Shown one piece after another: positions 26,194 through 34,397 of a stretch of 64,000 nucleotides of DNA. The number at the start of each line of letters is the position of its first letter. Positions within the stretch are counted from its first letter, which is position 1. The notes beneath the pieces are model-generated. The model did no database searches, was not told the origin of the DNA, and worked only from the letters and a program-made list of their open reading frames with translations. The position numbers and the translations under genes are program-made. Location of the stretch: assembly GCA_020723105.1 (NCBI GenBank), contig DYJL01000013.1, positions 27,677 through 91,676 of the forward strand, written 5' to 3'. The stretch is from Nitrospira japonica (GTDB taxonomy: Bacteria; Nitrospirota; Thermodesulfovibrionia; UBA6902).

Positions 26194-26973
26194 TTATCTT
26201 ACCTCCTTGCTTATACCTAAATAATAGACCTGAGGGCTTGTTCCATATTCATCCTTTAATACCGCAATCCTCTCCATCATGATAATTTTTGTAACAGGAT
26301 CATCAGGGTCCTTTATGTTTCCTATCATTCTTGCGCCAAAAGGACAGGCCTCAACACATGCGGTTTTCATCCCCTTTTTTAATCTGTGGTAGCAAAAGGT
26401 GCATTTCTCTGCCACCTTGTGAACGGGATGAAAAAATCTTGCTCCATAAGGGCAGGCCATTATGCAGTAGGCGCAGCCTATGCACCAGTCCCTGTCCACA
26501 AGAACTATCCCTTCCTCTGTCTTGTATGTAGCGCCAACAGGACATACCTGAACACATGGCGGACTTTCGCACTGGTTGCACAGCTTCGGGACAAAAAAGG
26601 CCTTTTGTATGTCTTCGTCTTTAACATTCCGCGAACCCTTCTCGCCAAGGTTTATTTTTTTATCAATAAAGCCATCTCTGGCTCCTTTGGGCGAGTCCGC
26701 AAATACCTGGCCGTCTTTTGTAAGTATATATCTTTCAACCCAGGTTCTTGTTATATTTGTATCATAGGGCACTTCATTTTCGTGTTTGCAAGCCTTAACG
26801 CACAGTCCGCAGCCGACACATTTTCTTGTATCAACAAGAAATACCCATCTGATGTTAGGCTTCTCAAATCTCTCAGGGAACAGGGTTTCTGCGGCATTTA
26901 TTATTTTAGCGGATGCAAGAGGCAGTGCGAGTCCTGCTATTCCTGTTTTAATAAGGTTTCTTCTTGTAATCAT
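26194..26973 (-). CDS. Tat-exported ferredoxin-like subunit with four [4Fe-4S] sites (NrfC/DsrO type)
   Basis: 259 residues starting with a twin-arginine signal (MITRRNLIKTGIAGLALPLA). Four cysteine clusters follow: CVGCGLCVKACKHE, CNQCESPPCVQVCPVG, CIGCAYCIMACPYG and CTFC with CVEACPFG, which would hold four [4Fe-4S] centres. It should sit on the outer face of the inner membrane, passing electrons between the NrfD-like helices and cytochromes. The start overlaps the stop of the tetraheme cytochrome by 4 bp, and the next gene starts 2 bp later. Confidence 0.92.
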   Translation of the reverse strand: MITRRNLIKTGIAGLALPLASAKIINAAETLFPERFEKPNIRWVFLVDTRKCVGCGLCVKACKHENEVPYDTNITRTWVERYILTKDGQVFADSPKGARDGFIDKKINLGEKGSRNVKDEDIQKAFFVPKLCNQCESPPCVQVCPVGATYKTEEGIVLVDRDWCIGCAYCIMACPYGARFFHPVHKVAEKCTFCYHRLKKGMKTACVEACPFGARMIGNIKDPDDPVTKIIMMERIAVLKDEYGTSPQVYYLGISKEVR

Positions 26974-27446
26974 TTCATTCCCTCCAGGCTTGGCTTATGC
27001 GGGTTATGACACATGGAACATTCAATCCCCGGATTGTGTTTATCGGGATCTATTCCCCTTATATTTGCTCTGTTTGATTGTGGATAAGGCAGGGATGCAT
27101 GACATCTGATACAAAGTTCTCTGCTTTTGTCTACGATCAGTTTAGAAGGGTCTGTAGGATGATCCAGGGCGGGCCCATGACAGTTTTCACATTTGATTAT
27201 TGCATGTGGAGCCTGCATCAGGCCGTCATATTTGTCGCTGTGGCAGTCTTTGCAATATTCATTGTCAAACTTATATTTGACTTTGAAGGCCTTCCATTCA
27301 TCTTCGTTGCTTTTTCTGTGCCATCCGTACATGTAGCTTTCTCCATGTGTGGCAAAATCCTTTGGCACATAAAACTCTCTTATTATCAGAACCACGATAA
27401 CAAGGGCGATGATTGCATAAAGCGGACGCAAGACATAGTTCTTCAC
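26970..27446 (-). CDS. Membrane-anchored tetraheme cytochrome c
   Basis: 158 residues with an uncleaved-looking N-terminal helix (LRPLYAIIALVIVVLIIREF) and four heme sites: CKDCH, CENCH, CIRCH and CSMCH. The spacing and the ending HNPHKPSLEGMK resemble small cytochromes of Nrf/Qrc-like complexes. It is likely the periplasmic electron exit of the Fe-S/NrfD pair. Confidence 0.88.
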   Translation of the reverse strand: MKNYVLRPLYAIIALVIVVLIIREFYVPKDFATHGESYMYGWHRKSNEDEWKAFKVKYKFDNEYCKDCHSDKYDGLMQAPHAIIKCENCHGPALDHPTDPSKLIVDKSRELCIRCHASLPYPQSNRANIRGIDPDKHNPGIECSMCHNPHKPSLEGMK

Positions 27447-27469
27447 TCCATTCCCTCCTTAACTTTTAG

Positions 27470-27523
27470 CGCGCAGGGGGTAGCAGGCAGCATGCATTTT
27501 AAAATTACACGCTGCCTGTTACA
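27470..27523. repeat. Heptad-type inverted repeat between the two cytochrome genes
   Basis: AGCAGGCAGC (27482-27491) and GCTGCCTGTT (27511-27520) face each other around ATTTTAAAAT, and CTGCCTG, CTACCCC, CTGCGCG, CTAAAAG run at 7-bp spacing on the minus strand. It could form a hairpin in the operon mRNA. Confidence 0.55.
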
Positions 27524-27549
27524 CGCTTTTGTTTAGATTTTTAAACAAA

Positions 27550-28542
27550 TCATGAACCTATAAATTTACTCGGCGCTTTGTATTCATGGCAAGTTGTGCA
27601 TAGCTTTTTTGCCTGAGCATTTGTAACACGCCATGAATGTGGTTTATGACATTCTACGCATTTCATACCCATTGTCTTGACATGCGTTTCGTGTTTTCCA
27701 ACCTGGAGCTGGTCGCTGTGGCATTTTGAAAGGCAGTCACCCCAGTCGGGCCTTACCTTTGAATGAGGTTTATGACATTCATAACAGTAAAACTGCATTG
27801 GAGCGTCAGAGGGCACATCTATTTTAGATGCTTTATTGATAACTTCCTGCGAAGGCTTAAAGTGCTTAACATCCATGGTGTTGTCAGCGGCCAATTCCTT
27901 TCTTACTGTCTCGGTTCCATGACAGTACAGACATTTTTTTCTGCCGGGGTTCAGATCCACAGTCCTGTCTGTATGACAGTTTAAACAGGCAAGTTTTTCC
28001 ATTCCTTCTCCATGCACCTCCCGGCCTTCGTGGCAGGTGATACAGTATCTTTCCTCGAGCGTGAATTTATGCGTCCTGTAACCGTGACACTTGGAACACT
28101 CAACCTGTTCCATAAATACGTGCTTTGCGTGATATCTCGAATGACTGACATTAGGGGCGTTGGCATATCTTTCATCTTTCTCCCAATGGCATGTTATACA
28201 TAATTTCCACGGTACAATAATTTTCCCATGTCTTTCAGGAACTGATTGGGGCCTGTGAAGGATAAAACTGACAAGTAATTTATTCTTATCAACGATGCCA
28301 AGCTTGTGACAGTCGTGGCAATTAATATTCTTATGCTCGCTTTGTTCCCATGCTGTAAATGCAGGCTGCATCAAATGACAGCTTACGCAAAATTTTGGAT
28401 TATTTTCGGTGAAATCATAAACCCTGAAAGATATGTAACCGGCTCCGGCTATTATGATAAGTACAAGAGAAGGTATGATTATCTTCCCGAATACCGGCAT
28501 TTGTTTGTGTAGTTCTCTGAGCCATCTTATAGGATTAAACAT
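27550..28542 (-). CDS. NapC/NirT-like cytochrome with eleven putative hemes
   Basis: 330 residues. A membrane anchor (FGKIIIPSLVLIIIAGAGYI) is followed by ten CxxCH sites (CVSCH, CHDCH, CITCH, CSKCH, CITCH, CLNCH, CLYCH, CYECH, CVECH, CTTCH) and one CLSKCH, a CX3CH variant. The first part with FCVSCHLMQPAF...SEHKNINCHDCH is NapC/NirT-type, a quinol dehydrogenase with four hemes. The rest is an extension that multiplies the heme chain. First gene of the module, with its own promoter. Confidence 0.9.
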   Translation of the reverse strand: MFNPIRWLRELHKQMPVFGKIIIPSLVLIIIAGAGYISFRVYDFTENNPKFCVSCHLMQPAFTAWEQSEHKNINCHDCHKLGIVDKNKLLVSFILHRPQSVPERHGKIIVPWKLCITCHWEKDERYANAPNVSHSRYHAKHVFMEQVECSKCHGYRTHKFTLEERYCITCHEGREVHGEGMEKLACLNCHTDRTVDLNPGRKKCLYCHGTETVRKELAADNTMDVKHFKPSQEVINKASKIDVPSDAPMQFYCYECHKPHSKVRPDWGDCLSKCHSDQLQVGKHETHVKTMGMKCVECHKPHSWRVTNAQAKKLCTTCHEYKAPSKFIGS

Positions 28543-28643
28543 TTTCTATCCCTCCGTCAGTATATTAAGAATTTAAGTTGCAAACGAATTGTCATTCTAT
28601 ACTTATATTGATAATCAGGCTGGTAATGAAAATCACAGCGAAT

Positions 28644-28673
28644 AGAATAACTCTCTTAAAATAACTTTGTCAA
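28644..28673 (-). promoter_or_regulatory. Sigma-70 type promoter for the cytochrome module
   Basis: Minus-strand TTGACA and TATTCT are separated by 18 bp, about 100 bp upstream of the eleven-heme gene. Confidence 0.5.
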
Positions 28674-28711
28674 TTCTGATTAAGAAAAATTTTTATAAAT
28701 CTTTTATCGGT

Positions 28712-29281
28712 TCACACAACTGTTTCAAGGAAGATAAAGAGAATATTTTCCATGAATATGCTGATCGCGCTGAGTAACCAGAAAATCTTTTCAACGGTTT
28801 TTAATGAGGCCCTGGAGAGGACCGCAAACAGCAGCAAGAATAAGAAAACGGAAATCCATTTGAGATTCCAGGGGGCCACCCACAGCACAAGCAGGGAAAT
28901 ATATATCCCTAAAAACAGGTATGGCATCCAGACCTTCCATTTTGAATCGTTGTTTAATCTGAAACGTCTGGCCCTTAGCGCTGTTAAGATCAGAATTTGC
29001 CACCAGGCGCCGAAGAAAAAAAACATCACCCCGTACCGGTCCAGTTTTGCCAGCAATATCTCCTGACGGGGAAAGGTTTTATTTTCTATGACCCATATCG
29101 TAAAGAGGAATAACGCCGGGATAAACGCAGAGAAGACATACCCGAGAAAATCTAAAAGATAGGCTCCGATTGGAGCAGTTTCTTTGCCTTTCTTTTCGTC
29201 TTTGGCAGAGAGGAAGAACTCTGTACCGAGCAAAACAGGTACAATGAGATAGGCAATTTCCTTATAACGATAAGGTTCCAT
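28712..29281 (-). CDS. Five-to-six-helix membrane protein, unknown
   Basis: 189 residues, rich in aromatic residues, with membrane segments near 8-20, 44-66, 82-104, 120-136, 140-158 and 165-186. No family recognised. Its start lacks a clear ribosome binding site. It lies upstream of the cytochrome module on the same strand, but a promoter in between suggests it is separate. Confidence 0.65.
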   Translation of the reverse strand: MEPYRYKEIAYLIVPVLLGTEFFLSAKDEKKGKETAPIGAYLLDFLGYVFSAFIPALFLFTIWVIENKTFPRQEILLAKLDRYGVMFFFFGAWWQILILTALRARRFRLNNDSKWKVWMPYLFLGIYISLLVLWVAPWNLKWISVFLFLLLFAVLSRASLKTVEKIFWLLSAISIFMENILFIFLETVV

Positions 29282-29391
29282 ATGTTGAAAGCTTTAGTTT
29301 AGAAAAGAACTTTATTATGAAGCTTTGAAAATTTAACACACATATTTTATGTTAGTCAAATTTGCCGGGGGGCTATAGAGCAGCGAGGGTA

Positions 29392-29529
29392 TTAAACGCA
29401 GTACTGGTCTTTATCTTTGTCGCTGTCTTTTTCTTCTTCAACCACTTCTTCAATGATTGCTCTAATCAGTTTCTCAATGTTGGCCTTAATTTCTTTTAAT
29501 TCTTTTTTTTCATTCAGTTTGCTTTTCAT
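29392..29529 (-). CDS. Possible 45-residue charged small protein
   Basis: A short ORF starting MKSKLNEKKELKEIKANIEK and ending with an acidic stretch (EEVVEEEKDSDKDKDQ) and YCV. Lys/Glu-rich and likely one amphipathic helix. A weak AGAG lies 7 bases before the ATG. It lies in the otherwise empty 29282-29750 gap. The coding call rests on length and composition only. Confidence 0.4.
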   Translation of the reverse strand: MKSKLNEKKELKEIKANIEKLIRAIIEEVVEEEKDSDKDKDQYCV

Positions 29530-29595
29530 ATGATATCTCTTTTGGTCTTTCTGTAACTCTTATCGGCACAAATTTATTTTTTCGTTAGCGGCAGT

Positions 29596-29611
29596 TTCCC
29601 TAAATAGGGAA
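29596..29611 (+). promoter_or_regulatory. Palindrome upstream of the sigma-54 promoter
   Basis: TTCCCTAAATAGGGAA has 6-bp arms and lies about 78 bp ahead of the -24/-12 promoter at 29674, in the usual range for an activator site. A single copy, unlike the hsp20 region. Confidence 0.35.
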
Positions 29612-29673
29612 CAATTACTTATTTGAGGACAATTGAGGTTTTCAGAATTCATTGTTTTACAATATGTTGCATG

Positions 29674-29689
29674 TGGCATTTAAATTGCT
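29674..29689 (+). promoter_or_regulatory. Sigma-54 (-24/-12) promoter for the lipoprotein/L,D-transpeptidase operon
   Basis: TGGCATTTAAATTGCT matches TGGCAC-N5-TTGCW with the required 10 bases between GG and GC, 61 bp ahead of the lipoprotein start. Confidence 0.75.
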
Positions 29690-29750
29690 TACATATATCC
29701 TCCGATACCTTTGGTATTAAAAACAACATTCAGGAAAGGAGGAGTAAGAA

Positions 29751-30338
29751 ATGAAGAGATTATTAATTTCGTTGACAGTAGCACTTGCAATGATGTTTGT
29801 GCTGACCTCTTGTGCAAAGCAGCCGACACAGGAAATGAATGATTCAAAGGCCGCTATTGATGCTGCAATCGCAGAAGGTGGCGAAAAGTATGCAAAGGAA
29901 GAGGTGAAGAAACTGAACGATGATTTAACCGCTGCAATGGATGAGATTAAAGTTCAGGATGGAAAATTCTTCAAGAATTATGACAAGGCAAAAGAGATGC
30001 TTGCTGCAGTAAAAAGCGGCGCAGATGCACTGAAGGCTGAAATACCGGCAAGAAAAGAGAAAGCCAAGAATGATGCAACGGCTGCACTTGATGCCGCAAA
30101 AACAGCTGTGAGTGACGCAAAAGCACTTTTAGCCAAGGCTCCGAAAGGAAAAGGCACAAAGGCAGACATCGAGGCCTTAAAGGCTGATGTTGCAGGTCTT
30201 GAAGCAGCGCTGACAGAAGCAGACGGCATGATGACCAGCGAAGACTATTTTGCCGCAATTGACAAGGCAAACGGCGCAAAAGACAAGGCAGCTCAGGTAG
30301 CCGAACAGATTAGCCAGGCTATGGCAAAGAAAAAATAA
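29751..30338 (+). CDS. Coiled-coil outer-membrane lipoprotein
   Basis: 195 residues: a lipoprotein signal with lipobox LTSC (Cys21), then an Ala/Lys-rich helical body with repeated coiled-coil runs (SKAAIDAAIAEGG, ALKADVAGLEAAL, AAIDKANGAKDKAA). It resembles DUF4398-type or Lpp-like helical envelope lipoproteins. The partner genes are L,D-transpeptidases, which can attach lipoproteins to peptidoglycan, so a role in envelope tethering under sigma-54 control is a reasonable inference. The strong AAGGAGG site precedes its start. Confidence 0.8.
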   Translation: MKRLLISLTVALAMMFVLTSCAKQPTQEMNDSKAAIDAAIAEGGEKYAKEEVKKLNDDLTAAMDEIKVQDGKFFKNYDKAKEMLAAVKSGADALKAEIPARKEKAKNDATAALDAAKTAVSDAKALLAKAPKGKGTKADIEALKADVAGLEAALTEADGMMTSEDYFAAIDKANGAKDKAAQVAEQISQAMAKKK

Positions 30339-30342
30339 GGGA

Positions 30343-31449
30343 ATGCATTCACGTTTTGTTCATGGCATATTATCCACGTTCCTTCTTATATGCCTGAGCA
30401 TTCTCTACGGATGTAAAGCTGCACCAGTGCCTCCAGAAGTCGCGCTTGCGGAAACGCAGGAGCATGAACTCTGGAGGGCTGGTGCAGAAATTTATTTCCC
30501 CAGGGAATACAGAGAGCATAAAGCAGTCCTGAGAAATGGCAAAGACCATTTTATTGCAGAGCAGAGCAGGTTTGTATGGTTCAGGAATTACGAGTCTGTT
30601 CAGAAAGAATTCAGCAGTATCATCTCCAACGGCAATAATCTCTTTAAGAAAATCCAGGAACATAAAAGTTCAAAATCGGCTGCAATAGCAGGTCAGATTG
30701 TATTTTTTCAGAATAAGCTCGAGACCCTGAAAAAACTTACTACGCTTATTAATGAGGGCCGGCTTTCGAGAAGGCAGTTAATGACAGCAGAACTTCTGCT
30801 TAATGAAGTGCAGCGCCTGACTGAAAAAGGGAAGTTTCAGGAGGCAGAGAAAAAGCTTAGAATTATTCCAGTTTATACTGCGTCAGCGACAGAGGCCATA
30901 GCTCCTGTACTGAACAGATATGCAAACAAGGAACAGATAGCAAAATGGCGTGCCTGGGTAAATGATACCATTGAGGTATCACGTGAGAAGGGGATATATT
31001 CGATTTTTGTTAGCAAGCTTGACAGGAAATTGATTCTATACAAAAATGGTGTTCCGTACAAAACCTATGCCATTGGGCTTGGTAAAAACGGTTTCCACGA
31101 CAAACTTCATGCAGGCGACCTGGCAACGCCTGAAGGCAAATACCGCATTACAAAGAAGCAGCCCAGGAGCAAATACTACAAGGCACTGCTTATCAATTAT
31201 CCCAATGAAGAAGATTCAAGACAGTTTGCACGAGCCAAGAAAAACGGACTTATTTCTACAAAGGTTGGAATAGGCGGACTTATAGAAATACACGGTGGTG
31301 GAATAGAAGGCATGACTTATGGTTGTATTGCGCTGGAAAATAATAATATGGATGAACTTTATCATCTGGTTGATATAGGGACCCCTGTTACAATTGTAGG
31401 GGCCATTGACTATGACAATATAATATCCTCAACAATAAAAGACTTATGA
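30343..31449 (+). CDS. L,D-transpeptidase (YkuD) lipoprotein
   Basis: 368 residues: a signal with lipobox-like ILYGC near 24, a helical region with EKGKFQEAEKKLR-type sequence, and a C-terminal YkuD domain (about 220-360) with IEIHGGGIEGMTYGCIAL. The catalytic Cys lies in GCIAL, and the NNMDEL stretch follows, the pattern of the YafK-like subgroup, not the classic SHGCVR. Such enzymes crosslink or hydrolyse peptidoglycan bonds. It starts 4 bp after the lipoprotein stop and overlaps the next gene by ATGA. Confidence 0.88.
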   Translation: MHSRFVHGILSTFLLICLSILYGCKAAPVPPEVALAETQEHELWRAGAEIYFPREYREHKAVLRNGKDHFIAEQSRFVWFRNYESVQKEFSSIISNGNNLFKKIQEHKSSKSAAIAGQIVFFQNKLETLKKLTTLINEGRLSRRQLMTAELLLNEVQRLTEKGKFQEAEKKLRIIPVYTASATEAIAPVLNRYANKEQIAKWRAWVNDTIEVSREKGIYSIFVSKLDRKLILYKNGVPYKTYAIGLGKNGFHDKLHAGDLATPEGKYRITKKQPRSKYYKALLINYPNEEDSRQFARAKKNGLISTKVGIGGLIEIHGGGIEGMTYGCIALENNNMDELYHLVDIGTPVTIVGAIDYDNIISSTIKDL

Positions 31450-32072
31450 TAATGCGGAAAAAGATACTCATCATTTTGCTTGCAATATTTATTATTTTTT
31501 TAACACTGGAAGCTGTTGGTTTTTATCTTGCAGGCAGCAGGGCTTCTGCAGTTTCCCTGAAGGCAGACAGTGTAAAAAATATTCATGCAAGAAATGTGAA
31601 CTTGAAAAAACGCATTGCCGCCCTTTCCCCTAAAGGGACTTATCTTGTAATAGATACTGCAAAGAACAGGCTTTATGTAAAGCAAGAGAACAATACTCTT
31701 AAAGAAGTTATAGTCTCAACGGGAAGCGGCAGTATCCTTGATGACCCAAAAGGCAACAGGCAATGGATATTTGACACCCCACGCGGAGAACGCTCGATTC
31801 AGGTAAAAAAGACAAACCCTGTATGGACTAAACCGGACTGGGCTTTTATAGAAGAGGGAGAGGATGTGCCTAAAAGCTTCAAGGACCGGATTGAAGAAGG
31901 GGTGCTTGGGGACTATGCTTTTGATCTCGGTGACGGCTATATGATACATGGTACGCTTTATACAAGACTCCTCGGACGCAATGTAACGCACGGATGTGTC
32001 AGGGTCGGCGATAAAGACCTTAAAGAAATTTATAATACAATCCCTGTTGGAACAAAGGTAATAATCTTTTAG
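31446..32072 (+). CDS. L,D-transpeptidase (YkuD), membrane-anchored
   Basis: 208 residues with an N-terminal anchor (ILIILLAIFIIFLTLEAVGFY) and a YkuD domain with YMIHGTLY and the classic catalytic THGCVRV near 180. The start gives MIMRKKI, overlapping the previous stop. It differs from its neighbour in the catalytic signature, so the operon carries two kinds of L,D-transpeptidase. Confidence 0.9.
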   Translation: MIMRKKILIILLAIFIIFLTLEAVGFYLAGSRASAVSLKADSVKNIHARNVNLKKRIAALSPKGTYLVIDTAKNRLYVKQENNTLKEVIVSTGSGSILDDPKGNRQWIFDTPRGERSIQVKKTNPVWTKPDWAFIEEGEDVPKSFKDRIEEGVLGDYAFDLGDGYMIHGTLYTRLLGRNVTHGCVRVGDKDLKEIYNTIPVGTKVIIF

Positions 32073-32073
32073 C

Positions 32074-32739
32074 ATGAAAATCCTCAGTTGTACCCTTCTC
32101 ATTATCCTGCTTGCTGTATCTGTAACCGCAAGCGCAATATCTGAGAAAGCTGTTGGGATTGTAAATGAAACCCGTCTGCTGGAAGCAGAATTAAAATTGG
32201 CCAAAAAACCAATCATATATTTTATATTTAATCTGAAAGACAAAAAGGTCTTTCTTAAGTCACGGGGGCTTATACTAAAAGAAATGAAGATTGAGGATCT
32301 GAAATTTTGGGGAGAACCCGTTGATGTAGCGTCGCGGTCCATGCTTAAAAAGAGTGCGCTGTTTAAAGAGCCCAGGAGGGAAAAAATTGATCCAAACAAA
32401 AACAAGGAAGAAGAAGCTGAAACGACAACTACAACAACTACCCCTGGCACCTTCGATATAGAGGCCCTGGAACTGAAAGACATGCCTGCAACTTACCGTC
32501 TGGAATTTGAGGGCGGGATTTTTATATCAATCGGCCCTGCCGGGACCGGATTTTTCTCAAAGCTCTATAATGCAGGCAGCAACCTCGGATGGTACATATC
32601 ACGTCCGCTTATTACCATATGGAATTCAGTAAGAAGCCGCTCCTATACATCTATCTACCTGACATTAAATGAGGAAGACGCACGATCCATCTACTGGTCC
32701 CTGGTAGAAAATTCAGAAAACATTATCTATCAGCCATAG
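32074..32739 (+). CDS. Secreted protein of the L,D-transpeptidase operon, unknown
   Basis: 221 residues with a signal peptide (LLIILLAVSVTASA), a Lys/Glu-rich segment, an eight-Thr-rich linker (ETTTTTTTPGTF near 115-125) and a C-terminal half with GGIFISIGPAGTGFFSKL. It starts one base after the transpeptidase stop. No family recognised. The context suggests a cell-wall accessory role. Confidence 0.75.
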   Translation: MKILSCTLLIILLAVSVTASAISEKAVGIVNETRLLEAELKLAKKPIIYFIFNLKDKKVFLKSRGLILKEMKIEDLKFWGEPVDVASRSMLKKSALFKEPRREKIDPNKNKEEEAETTTTTTTPGTFDIEALELKDMPATYRLEFEGGIFISIGPAGTGFFSKLYNAGSNLGWYISRPLITIWNSVRSRSYTSIYLTLNEEDARSIYWSLVENSENIIYQP

Positions 32740-32800
32740 TTTTTAAAACCAATTCTGTACACTTGATTTATTTCATATCATTACTTTTAAATAGAACTAA

Positions 32801-32941
32801 CAGGTTGCTGAAAAAGTATTTTAGCTGTCTTTGCGAGCGAAGCGAAGCAAACTCACTTCTTTATAAATTAATAAGTTTGAGATTGCTTCGTCGCAAAATA
32901 CGCTCCTCGCAATGACAATTACAGACTTTTTCAGCAGCCTG
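32801..32941. mobile_element. MITE-like element with 17-bp terminal inverted repeats
   Basis: CAGGTTGCTGAAAAAGT at the left and the complement of CAGGCTGCTGAAAAAGT at the right match at 16 of 17 positions around a 141-bp, non-coding, internally palindromic body that contains TTGCGAG/GAAGC words facing TTGCTTCG/CTCGCAA. It ends 10 bp before the histidine kinase start codon. No transposase within. Confidence 0.8.
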
Positions 32942-32951
32942 CTAATCCAAT

Positions 32952-34397
32952 ATGAACAGAATCAAGTATTATCTGCTTAAACCTTCTCTCAATAAGCGGC
33001 TTGTGGCCATGATGCTTTTTTTGAGCATGAGCCTTATATCGGTCCTCATTTTCCTTTATTATCAGACAGAGAAGGTGCTGTATAATGAATTTGAGCGGCA
33101 GACTTCAGAGCTTTCCAAGGCCATACAGATAGGTTTGGAAGAAGTCACAACAGGCGGACTGTCTGAAAAGCGTCTTGAAAACTTCCTTAAGAAACTTAAC
33201 ACAAAAGGCGTGCGGGAGATACAGGTTATAAGCACTTCTGACAAGATAGTTGCCAGCACTAATCCCAGAGATATCGGAAAGTGGATTACAAAGAGCCAGA
33301 AGACTCTCATGGTCAAGGCTGACATCGGACAGCCTGTGACAGGAGAAGGGCAGGTGTACAACGTAATGATCCCGGTTGTTTCCGGCGACAAACACATGGG
33401 ATATATTAATTTGACTCTCAATACAGAAGACTTTTCAGTATTCCTGCATACAAGCGCCATGAGGAGGATTACTGCGGCTCTGCTTATATTTGGTATAGGG
33501 ATTATACTTGCAGTGTTTCTTGCAGCACGGTATACAAAACCTATTGATCAGATTGTGGATGCCGCAAGACTGGTAGCCTCAGGCAATCTGGATCAGGAAC
33601 TTGATACAAAAAGAAAAGACGAAATAGGAGTGCTGGCCAGAAGCTTTAACAACATGATCGGGAAACTCAAAGAAGAGCGCGAGCTCAAAGAAAAACTCAG
33701 AAAGGCCGAACATCTTGCCGGCATCGGGGAAGTAGCGCAGAATATTGCCCATGAAATCAAGAACCCATTAAATTTTATCAGCCTTTCTATTGACCATATA
33801 AAAGAACGTTATAAACCATCTGACCCATCTGATGTGGAGCCGTTTGAAGCGCTTGTGGTTAATATAAAAAACGAGATACAGCGTCTGAGTAAATTTGCAG
33901 AAAGCTTTCTCGGCTATGGGAAGCCTATTGAGCTGAATATTCAGAGGACGGATATTGGGAGAATAATAAGCGATGTGCTGGAAATTGTCTCTGCAAAAGC
34001 AAGGGAAGGGAATATTGCCATTTCAAGAGAATACAGGATATTGCCTGATTTGTTTGTAGACCCGGAGTTTATAAAGACTTGCATATATAATATTATCATT
34101 AATGCCTTCGAGGCCATGCCCGATGGAGGAACTATTACGATAAGGACGGACAGCATTAATTCCATGTTCTTACTTTCTGTTGATGACACCGGAGCCGGGG
34201 TCTCAGAAGAACAGATGTCAAAGATATTTGAACCTTTTTTTACTACAAAAGTTAAGGGGCTTGGATTAGGGCTGCCGCTTACTAAAAGGATTATTGAGGA
34301 GCACGGCGGCAAGGTTATGTTTGAACGTAAAGAAACTCATGGGAGTATTGTCAGCATTCTATTACCTATGGAAAGGGATAAACAGAGATGCCAGTGA
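32952..34397 (+). CDS. Membrane sensor histidine kinase, NtrB/AtoS-type
   Basis: 481 residues: membrane helix near 18-37, a periplasmic sensor region to about 165, a second helix near 170-192, HAMP, then HisKA with the phospho-acceptor His267 in NIAHEIKNPLNF, and an ATPase domain ending with GLGLGLPLTKRIIEEHGG. It overlaps the NtrC-type gene by 10 bp and is its partner. There is no clear ribosome binding site. A MITE occupies the leader. Confidence 0.92.
   Translation: MNRIKYYLLKPSLNKRLVAMMLFLSMSLISVLIFLYYQTEKVLYNEFERQTSELSKAIQIGLEEVTTGGLSEKRLENFLKKLNTKGVREIQVISTSDKIVASTNPRDIGKWITKSQKTLMVKADIGQPVTGEGQVYNVMIPVVSGDKHMGYINLTLNTEDFSVFLHTSAMRRITAALLIFGIGIILAVFLAARYTKPIDQIVDAARLVASGNLDQELDTKRKDEIGVLARSFNNMIGKLKEERELKEKLRKAEHLAGIGEVAQNIAHEIKNPLNFISLSIDHIKERYKPSDPSDVEPFEALVVNIKNEIQRLSKFAESFLGYGKPIELNIQRTDIGRIISDVLEIVSAKAREGNIAISREYRILPDLFVDPEFIKTCIYNIIINAFEAMPDGGTITIRTDSINSMFLLSVDDTGAGVSEEQMSKIFEPFFTTKVKGLGLGLPLTKRIIEEHGGKVMFERKETHGSIVSILLPMERDKQRCQ

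Noticed and set aside
28543..28711. Possible tRNA or small RNA in the gap before the eleven-heme cytochrome
   Set aside because: No cloverleaf, TTCGAATC-type T-loop or terminator hairpin could be found; only a promoter is supported.
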